This document shows positions 1 to 9,580 of a DNA stretch of 17,833 bases, piece by piece. Within the stretch, counting starts at the first letter, position 1. The number at the start of each line of letters is the position of its first letter. This stretch comes from Bimuria novae-zelandiae CBS 107.79 (taxonomy: Eukaryota > Ascomycota > Dothideomycetes > Pleosporales > Didymosphaeriaceae): contig ML976842.1 in NCBI GenBank assembly GCA_010015655.1, forward strand, positions 1 to 17,833, read 5' to 3'. A program made the position numbers and the translations under genes. The notes beneath the pieces are model-generated. The model saw only the letters and a program-made list of their open reading frames with translations. It was not told the DNA's origin and searched no databases.

Positions 1-1914
1 GCCGCTGCAGCGCTAGCCCTATTTAGAATAGTACAAAAGAGAGAGTGCTCCAGCCTTATATCCACAACAGATAGAGGCTATATAATCGGACAGTAGTAGA
101 TTCGTAATTAAACCTTTTTATATTATAAATAGTATGTCGTTGCGTATAACAACATAAATCTAATAGATTAAAAGCGTTACGAGAGGCTTAGGCATACCGC
201 GTAGTATTATTTGCTTACGAACGCTATTCACGTATGCTATTACGCCCTAGGTTCCGTAAAGTTACGTTAGTCTATACACTATCTAGACGTCCCCTTATAA
301 CTATCTAATATCGTAAATAGCCTTAGTGTTACGAATAAAGACAGGCTAGGGCTTAATATTACTAGAGGCCTTATTGCGGATACCCTAAAGCGTGTTTATG
401 CTAAAGCTATATAATAGGTATTTAAAAATGTAGAGTCTAAGTATCCTTATATCCCTACTATTAACCGCCTCCCTATTTATAAGACGGAGTACCACTAGTT
501 TGCTAGTATTATAGCTAATAAGAGTATAATTAAGGGTACGTATTACGTACACGATAATATATTCCTTAACTAGCTTAGCCTAGACTTTATAAAGGACTTT
601 GATGAGCGTCTATTCCTTGTATATGGCGATCAGCTTACTGCGGAACAAATACGCTTAGTCCAGATGGACCAATTGCATGCCGCCCGGCCGTACGATAGCC
701 AAGCTTGGATACTCGCTGTCCCTGCCTGGTTCCATGTGTAGATGAATCTACTAGCTATAATAGTACGGACCTATTATCTGCCTACGTATCCTATGCAAAA
801 TCTAGTCTATTACATCTCTAGCGACGCTGTCTTGTGGAACTAGTTATAAGCTTTAAGGGACAACATTAAGCACTATATTATAAAGCCTATTATTATATAG
901 GGCTACACTACTAGGGTTGCTGCGCTCTTCTATGCGGCTATATAAAGGCGGGATATCACCCTAGACTTTACACGCTATAAGGACGTTAATCGTGCTATTA
1001 CAGGACTTGCGCTAACATAGTTTAATAAGCTAGTTAAGAAGATTTATACGTCCGCCTTTACCCTATAGGCCTAGTCTAGCCTAGTAGTAGATATTAACTT
1101 CTGTACTATGTGCCGGTTTCTTTAGGAGGTTAAGCTATATTTTATAGTAAAGTATGCTATTAAGTATGGCGATATTAGCATGCTTTAACGCGTTGTTAAC
1201 CTATTAATCTACGTCTTTTAGGGTGCTAGGCAGAGTAACTATAGACGTAAGATATTATATTATTACTAAACGTTATTAGATACTAGTAATTTACCGCTTT
1301 AGTCTACTATACTCGCATCCAGGCTCGTTAACTAGCTAGGCTATAATAACTCTTTTAAGCTAATTAATTTATCTCTTAAGCACCTTAACTGCAATAGTAA
1401 GATTAACGTTAAGACCTTAAAGAACTTTATATATAATATAGGCATTATCTTTTAGCGTACTACCTTATATAGTGTATAGGTCCACGCTACGCGAACACGG
1501 CTTAAAGACTTCTTTAGGGAGAAGATGCCATCTTCGCATACTTCTACAGAGGCTGTACACGATATGTTTAGTCTAGTAGGCACGATCCTAAGAGACTACT
1601 ACGCTAAACCCCGTCCTACGTAATAGGTGCTTGACTAATAAATATTTAATTTATATAACCTATTTACTATTAGCGCGATCGTGCTCGAGGATAAGGTAGC
1701 GTAGTTTAATTTTTAAACAGCCCGTCTCGTAGATCTTGTACAGCTAGCTAGACAGGTAAGCAGTAACGATAACCCGTTTAAGGGCTTTATTAATATTAAG
1801 GCCTATGCTATAGCTATTCCTAACGCCTATAACTATATTAATAATTTAGCTTTTAACGTCTCGCGCACCCCCGCGTCTAATATAATAAATACGCTAGATT
1901 TATCCCTTAATTAA
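1..1914 (+). pseudogene. DUF6589-domain protein gene, RIP-inactivated, 5' end outside window
   Basis: A single reading frame (codons starting at 1, 4, 7...) can be followed for about 638 codons with no frameshift, broken only by TAA/TAG. Recognisable DUF6589 landmarks are an Asp-Asn pair at 553-558, the motif VYGDQLT around 619-639, a WFHxxM motif at 727-744 (x includes a TAG where Gln is expected), and near the C-terminus a KHLN motif at 1378-1389 where the family usually has EHLN (a GAG-to-AAG change fits RIP). DUF6589 proteins are widespread multicopy fungal proteins of unknown biochemical function. The order DN, GDQ and later acidic residues could fit an RNase H-like nuclease, but that is inference. 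The natural stop is uncertain: the TAA at 1912 is one candidate, and the frame stays readable to about 1975. The start lies upstream of the window. Mutation density is uneven, with 595-745 almost untouched. The family call is from memory of its motifs, not from a search. Confidence 0.75.
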
Positions 1915-1947
1915 GGTCTTATTATATCTTAGTTATATACTTATATA

Positions 1948-2112
1948 TTAGAAGTTTACATAAGTTGTAATAAGTTGCCAGGATATCGTGTATTCTAGTC
2001 GTGTGTATATGTGTTGTATACCTAGCCTTAGGCTATTATTTAGGTGATTAGAAGCTTTTAGAAGTTTATAAGAGTTACAAGGTGTTTTTAAGAAGTTACA
2101 CAAGTTCGCGAG
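1948..2112 (+). repeat. Two clusters of degenerate AAGT-type 10-bp-period repeats
   Basis: Just downstream of the DUF6589 frame, short units ending in AAGT or AAGTT recur at roughly 10-bp steps in two clusters, at 1948-1979 and 2049-2112. An example unit is TTAGAAGTTTACATAAGTTG. The second cluster ends in a CGCGAGCG sequence. Similar clusters lie at 3733-3768 and, far more regularly, at 9461-9590, all on the same strand. They could be subterminal or promoter repeats of the decayed element carrying the DUF6589 gene. No terminal inverted repeat was found to prove this. Confidence 0.5.
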
Positions 2113-2364
2113 CGTGTAGTAACACGTTATATTTTTACATATAGTCTATTTAGCCTTTATCTTATATAATATTAATAGCACATACGCACCCGCCTCTCCC
2201 TCCTTTATAGTTTTAACGCTATTAGTCGCGTTACTAAAGGCAAATTCTCCCGTTGCCTTACCCTAGTAAGTAAAGGTCCATTAAATATCGTGACTCTAGT
2301 ACCAGCACTCGCCTCCTCTACTAGGTAGTAGTAGCAGGTCTATAATAGCGGGATCCCCTCTTCT
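2113..2364. other. AT-rich stretch without a recognisable gene
   Basis: Both strands can be read for some distance if TAA/TAG are ignored, but because TGA is depleted here this has little value as coding evidence. No family was recognised. The stretch leads directly into the 76-bp tandem repeats. Confidence 0.5.
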
Positions 2365-2592
2365 AGCGCTTAACTATCTCGCTTAGCTATAAAGATTAAA
2401 CTAACTCTATAAGATAATAGGACCTGTTATTCCCTTTTTTAGCGCTTAACTATCTTGCTTAGCTATAAAGATTAAACTAGCTCTATAGGATAACAAGACC
2501 TATTATTCCCTCTTTTAGCGCTTAACTATCTCGCTTAGCTATAAAGATTAAACTAATTCTATAAAATAATAGTTCCTATTGTTATTTAAGGG
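2365..2592 (+). repeat. Tandem repeat, three copies of a 76-bp unit
   Basis: Three successive copies begin with AGCGCTTAACTATCT (second copy identical over this stretch) at 2365, 2441 and 2517, an exact 76-bp spacing. Each continues with a shared GCTTAGCTATAAAGATTAAACT core. Copies differ mainly by C/T and G/A transitions, as expected for point mutation after duplication. The third copy decays after about 2580. Because 76 is not a multiple of three, the array is unlikely to encode a repeated peptide. No function is evident. Confidence 0.9.
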
Positions 2593-3096
2593 TAGAAGGC
2601 TAGCGATTAAACTCTCTAGCTTCTTACTTAGGCTATAAGCCTGCGGCACCAACGTTCCCGCCTACTAACTTTATTATATCTTATAGGATTATATATCCTA
2701 TCCTTATTTAGTAAGCTATAAGTTCAGGGTTTCTTACCCTTATTTTTATTAGATATATAGACTCGGAACTTGCTTATCTCTAAGGCGATATAAACTATAT
2801 AGCTAATAATATCTTAATATTATAGTAATCTGCCAGGTTTAATGCGCCAATCTGCAGGTTAGTATACTAGGCAAGAAGGGGAGAGCATCTTACGTCTACT
2901 ATAATGCTACCCCTAGACGGGCTACTATCGTACTTAAGGTGCTTATTAATAGTTTTAGTTACCACGTAATTAAGGTACTCTAAGAAGTTAAGGGTAGGTT
3001 CCTTTTTAACTAACTTCTTAAGGCCTTAGGGAAGCTTGCTAGAGACAAGTATAACGCTATTACTTAAAAAAAAGGGTAATCGTGTTACCTAGCGCT
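2593..3096. other. Gene-free AT-rich stretch
   Basis: About 500 bases of RIP-like sequence with no ORF of note, no recognised protein similarity in any frame and no clear repeat boundary. An A-run at about 3065-3073 precedes the hairpin that follows. Confidence 0.5.
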
Positions 3097-3120
3097 AAGC
3101 AGGATTAAAAGATCCTGCTT
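3097..3120. other. Perfect 9-bp inverted repeat (hairpin)
   Basis: AAGCAGGAT at 3097-3105 is matched by ATCCTGCTT at 3112-3120 with a six-base TAAAAG loop. It lies at the left edge of a less mutated island. It lacks the T-run of a bacterial-type terminator, and terminator logic would not apply to a fungal genome. It may be part of a short repeat or a small non-autonomous element. Confidence 0.7.
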
Positions 3121-3380
3121 ATGAGGGCAAGGAGCGATAGTCCCCATGGAGACTAGGGATAATACGGGCTCGCTGGCCCGACAACACAGGCCTACTCCGA
3201 AAAGTGGGCAAAAGAGAGACAGGTCTCTACTATCGTTATTCCAGGATATTTCGTCTGCCGTAGGCGTCGGCTCCTATGGCCTAGTTAGTAAAGATAGCTT
3301 AATCAGGCAAGGGCCAGCGTACCGTCGTTATTCTAGGACATTTTATAAGTTATCCTATTTATTATTATAGAGGAGGAAAG
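3121..3380 (+). other. Little-mutated island with a 74-codon ORF of doubtful reality
   Basis: Between about 3121 and 3330 the sequence is visibly richer in G+C and keeps CpA/TpG, unlike its flanks. An ATG at 3146 opens a 74-codon frame to a stop at 3368-3370. The predicted peptide is basic at the start (Arg/Lys/Gln-rich), with no recognised domain, signal peptide or membrane segment. The lack of stops may simply reflect the lack of RIP. Inside, an 18-bp sequence starting CGTTATTC is repeated at 3234-3251 and 3326-3343 with two mismatches. This may be a solo LTR or a non-autonomous fragment; I could not identify ends. Confidence 0.3.
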
Positions 3381-3802
3381 GTTTAAGAGAGCAGCCCCCT
3401 TTTAGAGTAATTATTAGGTCTTATTTATATTAAGAAGGAGGTTACTAAGATAGTAAGTTAGTTAAGCACTTATTATAGTTAGAAGGCTATACTATATTAA
3501 TAGACGCCCTATAATACCTACTCTTGCTTATATTCTCGCTTATTTAACGCTAACGTTAACTAGCCTATAAAAAGGCTTAGAAGTTTTAATAAGTTCCTAA
3601 AATAGAAGAAAGTAGGTCTATCTAATCTTATTACACTAGGTTAACTTCTAACATTATCCTAGTTTGCAGTGTAGACTTCTACTATCCTAGTAATCTATAA
3701 CTAACGGTCTATCCCTTAGCTACGCTATAAGTATATATAAGTTCTTAGAAGTTTACAGAAGTACACACGAGCTCTATTACTAACATGTTAAGCGCCACGT
3801 TG
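3381..3802. other. AT-rich flank of the Copia-1 insertion
   Basis: No recognised gene. Positions 3733-3768 hold a short cluster of AAGT units at about 10-bp spacing (for example AAGTTCTTAGAAGTTTACAG) followed by CACGAGCTC, resembling the clusters near 2 kb and 9.5 kb. Before the Copia-1 insertion this stretch was contiguous with 9242 onward. Confidence 0.5.
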
Positions 3803-3807
3803 CCTGC
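3803..3807. repeat. Left target-site duplication of Copia-1 (CCTGC)
   Basis: CCTGC immediately precedes the left LTR and pairs with CCTAC at 9237-9241. Five bases is the usual duplication length for Copia elements. The single G/A difference is a TpG-to-TpA change of the RIP type. Confidence 0.8.
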
Positions 3808-4087
3808 TATCCGATTACATGGCCCTTTGCACACGCAAAGGTAGCTGGCGCAACCCTACACAAAGAGACCTTGCCGGCGGTCTGGTTCATCCGCACAATT
3901 CCGGGCGGGACAAAGGGCAACTCTCCTTAATCAACGGAAATAGATTAGCGTATTAGTGTAAGACGTAAGGATATAAGAGCCTTACATTCTTACAGAAAGA
4001 GAGAACAGACAACAACACTTTATACTATAATTTATCTTAATTAATCACCATCTTTTTATCTTATTAGATTACCCCTCCAATCTAACA
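3808..4087 (+). repeat. Copia-1 left LTR
   Basis: The 280-bp LTR begins TATCCG (ancestrally TGTCCG, as in the right copy) and ends TCTAACA, giving the canonical TG...CA ends. It differs from the right LTR at 3809, 3830, 3876, 3879, 3884 and 4062. Four of these are in CpA/TpG context and two in CpG context. Unlike the interior it keeps many CpA and TpG dinucleotides. A TATA-like TATAAG at 3972-3977 lies in the loop of a small inverted repeat (GTAAGG 3965-3970 and CCTTAC 3980-3985), a plausible promoter position. Confidence 0.95.
3965..3985 (+). promoter_or_regulatory. Candidate LTR promoter: TATA-like site inside a 6-bp inverted repeat
   Basis: GTAAGG and CCTTAC flank nine bases containing TATAAG. 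The same arrangement occurs in the right LTR around 9114-9134. The location about 165 bp from the LTR start suits the U3/R boundary of an LTR promoter. Function is inferred from position only. Confidence 0.4.
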
Positions 4088-4101
4088 ATTAAGAGTCTCA
4101 C
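4088..4101 (+). other. Copia-1 primer-binding site for half-tRNA-Lys(CUU)
   Basis: The bases directly after the LTR, ATTAAGAGTCTCAC, are the reverse complement of TGAGACTCTTAAT (13 nt) plus one further base. That is the anticodon-stem 5' strand and anticodon loop of eukaryotic tRNA-Lys with anticodon CUU, ending at about tRNA position 39. This is the same register used by Copia-type elements primed with a cleaved half of initiator tRNA-Met. Matching to tRNA-Lys is from memory of its sequence and should be verified against the host tRNA set. Confidence 0.7.
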
Positions 4102-4139
4102 TGCCTTAACCAACACTACCATCAATCAAGCCAATCGCA

Positions 4140-7100
4140 ATGGCCCTATCAACCCTCAGAGATCCCACAGTAATCCTGACCGACTACACGAATTACACAC
4201 CATGGCTAAAACAGCTTAAAACAAGATGCCAATTCCTTAAGGTCTAGAACATTATCGACCCAGCGCTAATAGATAAACCAAAGCAGAAACCCGCCATGCC
4301 GATACCGCCGTTAATAGGCAACTACTAGCTAAACGCCGTCTACACGAATACGAACCTAAATAACGCACTAATATTACTATCTTATCTATCGCTAGCAGGC
4401 GCGAAAGCATATAAAGATAATAGTAACTACTACAAAGGATAGCTCGAGATCTATAAGGTCATAGATCGAGCCTATTAGGAAGAGAAGGTAGACCTTAATA
4501 AGGTGGTTACCTTTCTCTAATTAACAATCTCCGCGTATCTGCAGAACAACTACTGCATTCTTAGAGAAATAATTAAGCAATAGATAAATAACCTTATAAT
4601 TATAGTTAGGGTTAACCTGCAAGACAAATACAGACAATTAAGAACAAGGTATTAAGAAGCGCTTAAGCTAATAAGAATAGCTAGATTATAGAATACATGG
4701 CTCTCTAAGTATGATTATGCGGCCATAGAAGCAGAAACCAATTAGGTTACAGAGCTTTAAAAGCTAGACTTAGTAAAAGAAGACTTTATAAAGGCAGTTG
4801 TCTATGTCGCACCTATATAGGTAACGACCTTTTAGCAATATAGAAGCAAGGATATAGCTATCTTACGGAAGCATATAATAAAACTCTTTTAAGACTACAT
4901 AATTCTGCAGCACCTGACTAAGGGCAAATAAAAGGGCGCTTTTACTGCTACAAGGTCATCTCTCGCTGAAGGTGGTGAACCTACCTAGGCCATAGACAGG
5001 GACGCCTCTCTTGTGGATAAAGTAGCATTATCTAAAAGTTAGGGAAGACCTTGGAATTATAAATAACAAAACGATAGTTAACGTACTAGAACTAAGCGGT
5101 CGCCTTAGAGCCTTAAGCTAACGATAGTTAGTAGCAATTATTACCCTACTTATAAACTACGCCATAGTCTTTAAAACTGTTTCTATGCCTTTCTAGACAA
5201 GCAGCTAGACTAGTTTACACCAAACCCTCTTATAGTAAAGCTAGTTAAGCTTAGGCTAGAACATGATACCGACTTCTAAGAGAAGTTAAAAGGAATAAAA
5301 AAGGCCAAATTATAGGCACCTAAAATTAAACAATCACACACTCCCACTCTACCTCGAATCACTAAGGCTAATAATAAATAACTAGATAGACGCAAGATTA
5401 CTAAAATCCTAGCGAGCTTTAACGCCGCATTCTTCCACACCGACCTAAATACGTACCTATTGCGACGCTTAGCCATACTTAATTTAGGCATAACCTGCCA
5501 TATCTTCAACGACATCGATCGCTTTGTCTCATACCGGCCACCGGCGCCAGGAGACTTTATATAGGCAGGGAATACATAAATATAGATTAAAGAATACAAG
5601 AGCGTCTATTTTAACATATAGAGTGCAAACAGTAATTAATTAATATAGCTAGATAATATAGCCTATTACCCTAATCTGCTCTGCAATCTTGTATCGTTCC
5701 AATTACTCTAGAGGTAAGGCCTTTAGTGGGATATAAGAGCAGACCTAACAACTCTAAAGAGAAGAGACAATACTATGCTAGCAGAACTCTAAGAGCTGCA
5801 TAGATAGTAGGTCTTAGAACACAGGACAAGGCTAGTAGGTAGTATTCCTACTAATACTACGCACGCCACTTACAAGACTAATATACGCACTAAATAAAGA
5901 CTACAGAAGGCAGACGCGTGGACCTGGCACTAACGACTAGGCTATCTAGGCCCTTAGGCCCTTAAACACCTCGTGTAGTAATCTAAGGGGGTAAGGATTA
6001 AGGGCCTCCCTACTGTTAAGTGTAATGCCTGTGGCAAAGTAAAACTAAAATGGCAAATTCGCCAGCAAGCCAGGGAACTAACAGAAGGTCCTGGCAAGCG
6101 AGCCGCAATTGATTTTCACGACTATAAAGTAGATAGCTTAACAAGAGAGAAGAGCTAAATACTAATTACTAACTAATTCTCTAGCTTTGCATGGGACTTC
6201 TACTTTAAGGATAACTATCCAGCACGTTTAATTATTAAATTACTTAGCACCTTTGTACGGTTTATAAAAGTATAATACAACATTACGGTGAAAGTAATTA
6301 AATCTAACAATAAGATCTTCTCTATTAAGGTAAACGTTAAGAAGTGGTACTTAGCGCAAGGCATTAAGATTAAGCCTTTAGTACCTAATACTTAAGTATA
6401 AAATAGAGGAGCTAAACGCTTAAGGGGTGTAATTAAGGAAAAAGCGCACGCGATGCGACTTAACTCTAACCTACCCTAGCAAATATGGCCTAAGATTACC
6501 CAAGCCGCAGTTTACTTATATAATTAAACGCCAAACTACGCTAATTGATGGCGATCTCTATATAAAGTGTTCTTTACAACAGTAGCCTATTAGAACGGCA
6601 TTATTACCTAACTAAAGAAGCCTAATTAAGCTTACCTGAAAGCATATAGCTGCAAAGCCTTTACGATGACCGACGATACAAAACGCGGCAAAAGCAGGCT
6701 TTAGAGGCTTGACCCTAAAGCATAGATTAGCTACCTTATTAGCTACAGATTAACTAACATCTAGAGAATATAGATTCCCTCTCTAGAAAAGACAATTAGT
6801 ACTCGCGACGTAATATTTAATAAGAATACTATATTCTTAGGCAAAACTAAAGACCTAATAGAAAACCTTATGCACAGCACATTAGAAGAAATAGTAGCCT
6901 AGGTGTAATTAGTAGAGTTACCTCCCTTACTTTAATAAGAGCATGCCACTAAGTCCTTCTTTAAGGATAAGCTAATTAGTGAAGCGCCAGAGGAAGAGGT
7001 TAAAGGAGCTCCTAAGTATAGGCAAGGTAGGAAAGTTAGATATAAATATCTAACACCTCCCTTAACGCCGCTACTAGTAACACTCCTTGCACAATTAATG

Positions 7101-8906
7101 GCAGGAGGCGATTAAGCTATACCACCCTAAAGAGTGCAAACAGGGTAGTTGCAAACAAACCTATAGGCCGCAGCCTTTATAGCAGGCACTAAAGCCAGCA
7201 ATAGTAGCAAATACAAAGGCAAGACTCTTAATAAGGCGTAGCTTTAACAAATAATTATATTAGGCAAGAAGCTATATCGAAGCGTGCTTCTAGAGCCACC
7301 TACATGCTAAAGCAAGCTCGAAGATCACCCTCTCCATGATATGTAGAAGGAAGCAGAACGTTCCCATCTATAGAGCTATAAGGAAATAAAGTCCTGGAGT
7401 GAGGTTGCAACCACTCTAGTGAAAGTAGTAGGCTATTAAATCCTCGACTGCATGTGGGTATATACCTATAAGTTTAATAAGCATTATTAATTATAAAAGT
7501 GTAAGGCAAGGCTAGTAGTGCGAGACAATTAATAGTGGCACCTTACCTCGTAAGAAACCTACGCCGTAACACTTATAAAATAATTATTCTGCATGCTTAT
7601 AGTAATTATAGCTTGTTTCAACCTAGAACTTATTTAACACAACGTTACTTACACGTTTATCCACGCGAAGCTAGATAGAGAAATCTACATAAGAATGCCT
7701 CGCGGCTACTCGCGAGCAGGCACAGTCCTTAAACTACACAAAGCACTATACGGACTGCGTATATCTCTACTACTCTAGCAAAGAGAGTTCACGTCAACAC
7801 TCTGTGATATTAGCTTTAAAGTAGTACCCTACGAGCCATGCTGCCTTATTAAGGACGGCATTATTATCTTCTTTTTTATGGATAATATTATTATTGCGTA
7901 TAATAAATTATAAAAGCAAGCTGCTAAAGCTGCTCTCGTAATAATAAGTACTAAATTCACACTCACGGGTGGCAAAGACCTGCAGTGGTTTTTAGGAATT
8001 AAAATTATTAGGGACCGCTTAAATAGAAAGATCTGGCTTTTACAAGCTTTATATATTAACAAAATATCGCGCCTTATTAATTACTATAAGATTCGCTATA
8101 ATACCCTAATAGGTCCAATCGAATTACTCCTAAGGACAGGACTGGCCAGCAAGGGTAAGATTAATAGATACCAGCGCAAAGTTAGATTAATTCTCTATAC
8201 TACAGTTATATCTTAACTAGATATCGCCTTTGTAAGCTCCCGATTATCACAATTCCTGTCTAACCTAAGTAAAGAGCACTAAGCGGCTACTAACTAAGTT
8301 CTCCTCTACCTTGCTAACACTAAATTACTAGGTCTTTAGCTTGGGGGTGTAGATACTTTAGAAGTGGTAAGTAACGCATCCTTTGCTAACAACACACTTA
8401 ATCGCAAGAGCTCGCAAGGATACATTATTAAGCTATTTAGTAGCCTAATCGCCTGGAAAGCAAACAAACAAGATACAGTTACTACATTAATAACTAAAGC
8501 CAAATTACTAGCACTATTACAAGTGGCTAAGGAGGCTTTATTCACATCGCGATTGCTAAAGGAACTAAAGATCAACCTCAGTAATTCCCTTATTACAATT
8601 AATTGTAATAATTAGCAAACGATCTAACTTATTACTAAAGAAATTACTAAGTTGCAGACCAAGCTCCGTTATATGGATATCTATAATTATTGGCTGAGAC
8701 AAGAGGTCGCACTAGGGATAATTAAGATAGACTATTAACGCTTAGAGGACATGGTCGCCGATAGACTTATAAAGGCCCTGCTAGTAAACAAATAGAGCAA
8801 ATTTCTGCGTAAACTGGGACTTAAAGATATATTAGACAAGATCACCAATCAAGAGGTTGCCCTACAGGATCTCTAGCAGAGAATAGAGGCCTTTAAGGTG
8901 GAATAA
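4140..8906 (+). pseudogene. Copia-1 gag-pol polyprotein, in one frame but full of stops
   Basis: The frame opening at ATG 4140 stays in register to about 8906 (about 1,589 codons), interrupted by many TAA/TAG. Gag starts MALSTLRDPT. A zinc-knuckle-like block at 5142-5180 reads YPTYKLRHSL-stop-NC, with both leading Cys changed to Tyr. The protease site at 5481-5489 reads NLG instead of DSG and is followed by TCHIFN. The pre-integrase HHCC region starts at 5925 (WH...), with one His now Tyr and CNAC at 6021-6032. In integrase the second catalytic Asp is Asn (6306-6308) and the Glu is Lys (6414-6416). Reverse transcriptase shows ALYGL and FMDN at 7875-7886 where FVDD is expected. RNase H keeps RKSSQGYI, but its leading Asp is Asn (8373-8375). 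The ending resembles other fungal Copia polyproteins; 8904 or 8907 may be the true stop. Shorter ORFs in this span are fragments of this frame or antisense shadows. Confidence 0.93.
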
Positions 8907-8947
8907 TAAACAACTGCGAAGGTCCAGCTTAAGGATAAGCCCAAGCT

Positions 8948-8954
8948 AAGGGGG
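8948..8954 (+). other. Copia-1 polypurine tract
   Basis: AAGGGGG lies two bases before the TGTCCG start of the right LTR, within a longer purine-rich stretch. This is the expected plus-strand priming site. Confidence 0.75.
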
Positions 8955-8956
8955 TA

Positions 8957-9236
8957 TGTCCGATTACATGGCCCTTTGTACACGCAAAGGTAGCTGGCGC
9001 AACCCTACACAAAGAGACCTTGCCAGCAGTCTAGTTCATCCGCACAATTCCGGGCGGGACAAAGGGCAACTCTCCTTAATCAACGGAAATAGATTAGCGT
9101 ATTAGTGTAAGACGTAAGGATATAAGAGCCTTACATTCTTACAGAAAGAGAGAACAGACAACAACACTTTATACTATAATTTATCTTAATTAATCACCAT
9201 CTTTTTATCTCATTAGATTACCCCTCCAATCTAACA
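8957..9236 (+). repeat. Copia-1 right LTR
   Basis: 280 bp, starts TGTCCG and ends TCTAACA. It matches the left LTR at all but about six positions with no indels. It keeps the ancestral TG at its first two bases, whereas the left copy reads TA. Three G-to-A differences cluster at positions corresponding to left-LTR 3876-3884. Confidence 0.95.
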
Positions 9237-9241
9237 CCTAC
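9237..9241. repeat. Right target-site duplication of Copia-1 (CCTAC)
   Basis: CCTAC follows the right LTR and corresponds to CCTGC at 3803-3807 with one TpG-to-TpA difference. Confidence 0.8.
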
Positions 9242-9460
9242 CTAGAACCGCACCTTTTGTAGCGAGCAATAGTATCTATAAATTATAATTAAATATAATA
9301 CGTCCTACATAATGCCCTCTTCCCTCTCGCTCCCACGCTCGAAAAGCTCGTCTACGACCACCCTATATAAAACCTTACAGTAGGTTATAACGGTACTAGT
9401 AACCACACAGCCATCTACCTTCTTAACAAGCTACAGCCAACGATACACTACTTACGCATG
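9242..9460. other. Continuation of the Copia-1 target, no recognised gene
   Basis: AT-rich sequence that was joined to 3802 before the insertion. Several frames can be read if TAA/TAG are ignored, so no frame is favoured. A short inverted motif (CGCTCGAAAAGCTCG) near 9340 is the only structure noticed. Confidence 0.45.
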
Positions 9461-9580
9461 TTAAAAGCGTCCATAAGTCTTTAAAAGCGTCCATAAGTCT
9501 TTAAAAGCGTCTATAAGTCTCTAGAAGTTCATAAAAGTCTTTAAAAGCGTCTATAAGTCTTTACAAGTTTGCAAAAGTCT
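9461..9580 (+). repeat. Six tandem 20-bp repeats with a 10-bp sub-period
   Basis: Units start at 9461, 9481, 9501, 9521, 9541 and 9561, consensus TTAAAAGCGTCTATAAGTCT, with a decayed partial unit after 9580. Each 20-mer contains two AAG(C/T) blocks ten bases apart, so the array is phased to the DNA helix. It is followed by CACGAGCGAGACTATATATAAG, which includes a TATA-like sequence at about 9612-9620 just before a possible decayed reading frame. The phasing suggests a protein-binding or promoter array, but that is inference. Confidence 0.9.

Larger units (their letters stand above)
3808..9236 (+). mobile_element. Copia-1: complete LTR retrotransposon, RIP-inactivated
   Basis: Ty1/Copia-superfamily element of 5,429 bp with all structural parts in order: 280-bp LTR, primer-binding site directly after it, gag, protease, integrase, reverse transcriptase, RNase H, polypurine tract and 280-bp LTR, bounded by a 5-bp target-site duplication. 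Integrase before reverse transcriptase is diagnostic of Copia. The coding region keeps one frame over about 4.8 kb, so inactivation is by point mutation rather than indels. The LTRs are about 98% identical by eye, with all differences transitions. The element is non-autonomous and dead in this copy. Confidence 0.95.

Noticed and set aside
3097..3120. Rho-independent terminator
   Set aside because: The hairpin lacks a following T-run, and bacterial-type termination does not apply to this eukaryotic sequence.
5276..5599. 107-codon ORF on the minus strand
   Set aside because: It is antisense to the Copia-1 protease region, which matches known protein motifs on the plus strand. TGA depletion makes spurious long antisense ORFs likely.
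7829..8062. 77-codon minus-strand ORF
   Set aside because: Antisense to the Copia-1 reverse transcriptase core.
8336..8575. 79-codon minus-strand ORF, and an overlapping 83-codon plus-strand ORF treated as a separate gene
   Set aside because: The plus-strand ORF is a stop-free fragment of the Copia-1 RNase H domain in the same frame as gag-pol, and the minus-strand ORF is its shadow.
9461..9580. CRISPR-like array
   Set aside because: The 20-bp units are directly adjacent with no unique spacers, and the context is a fungal transposon nest.
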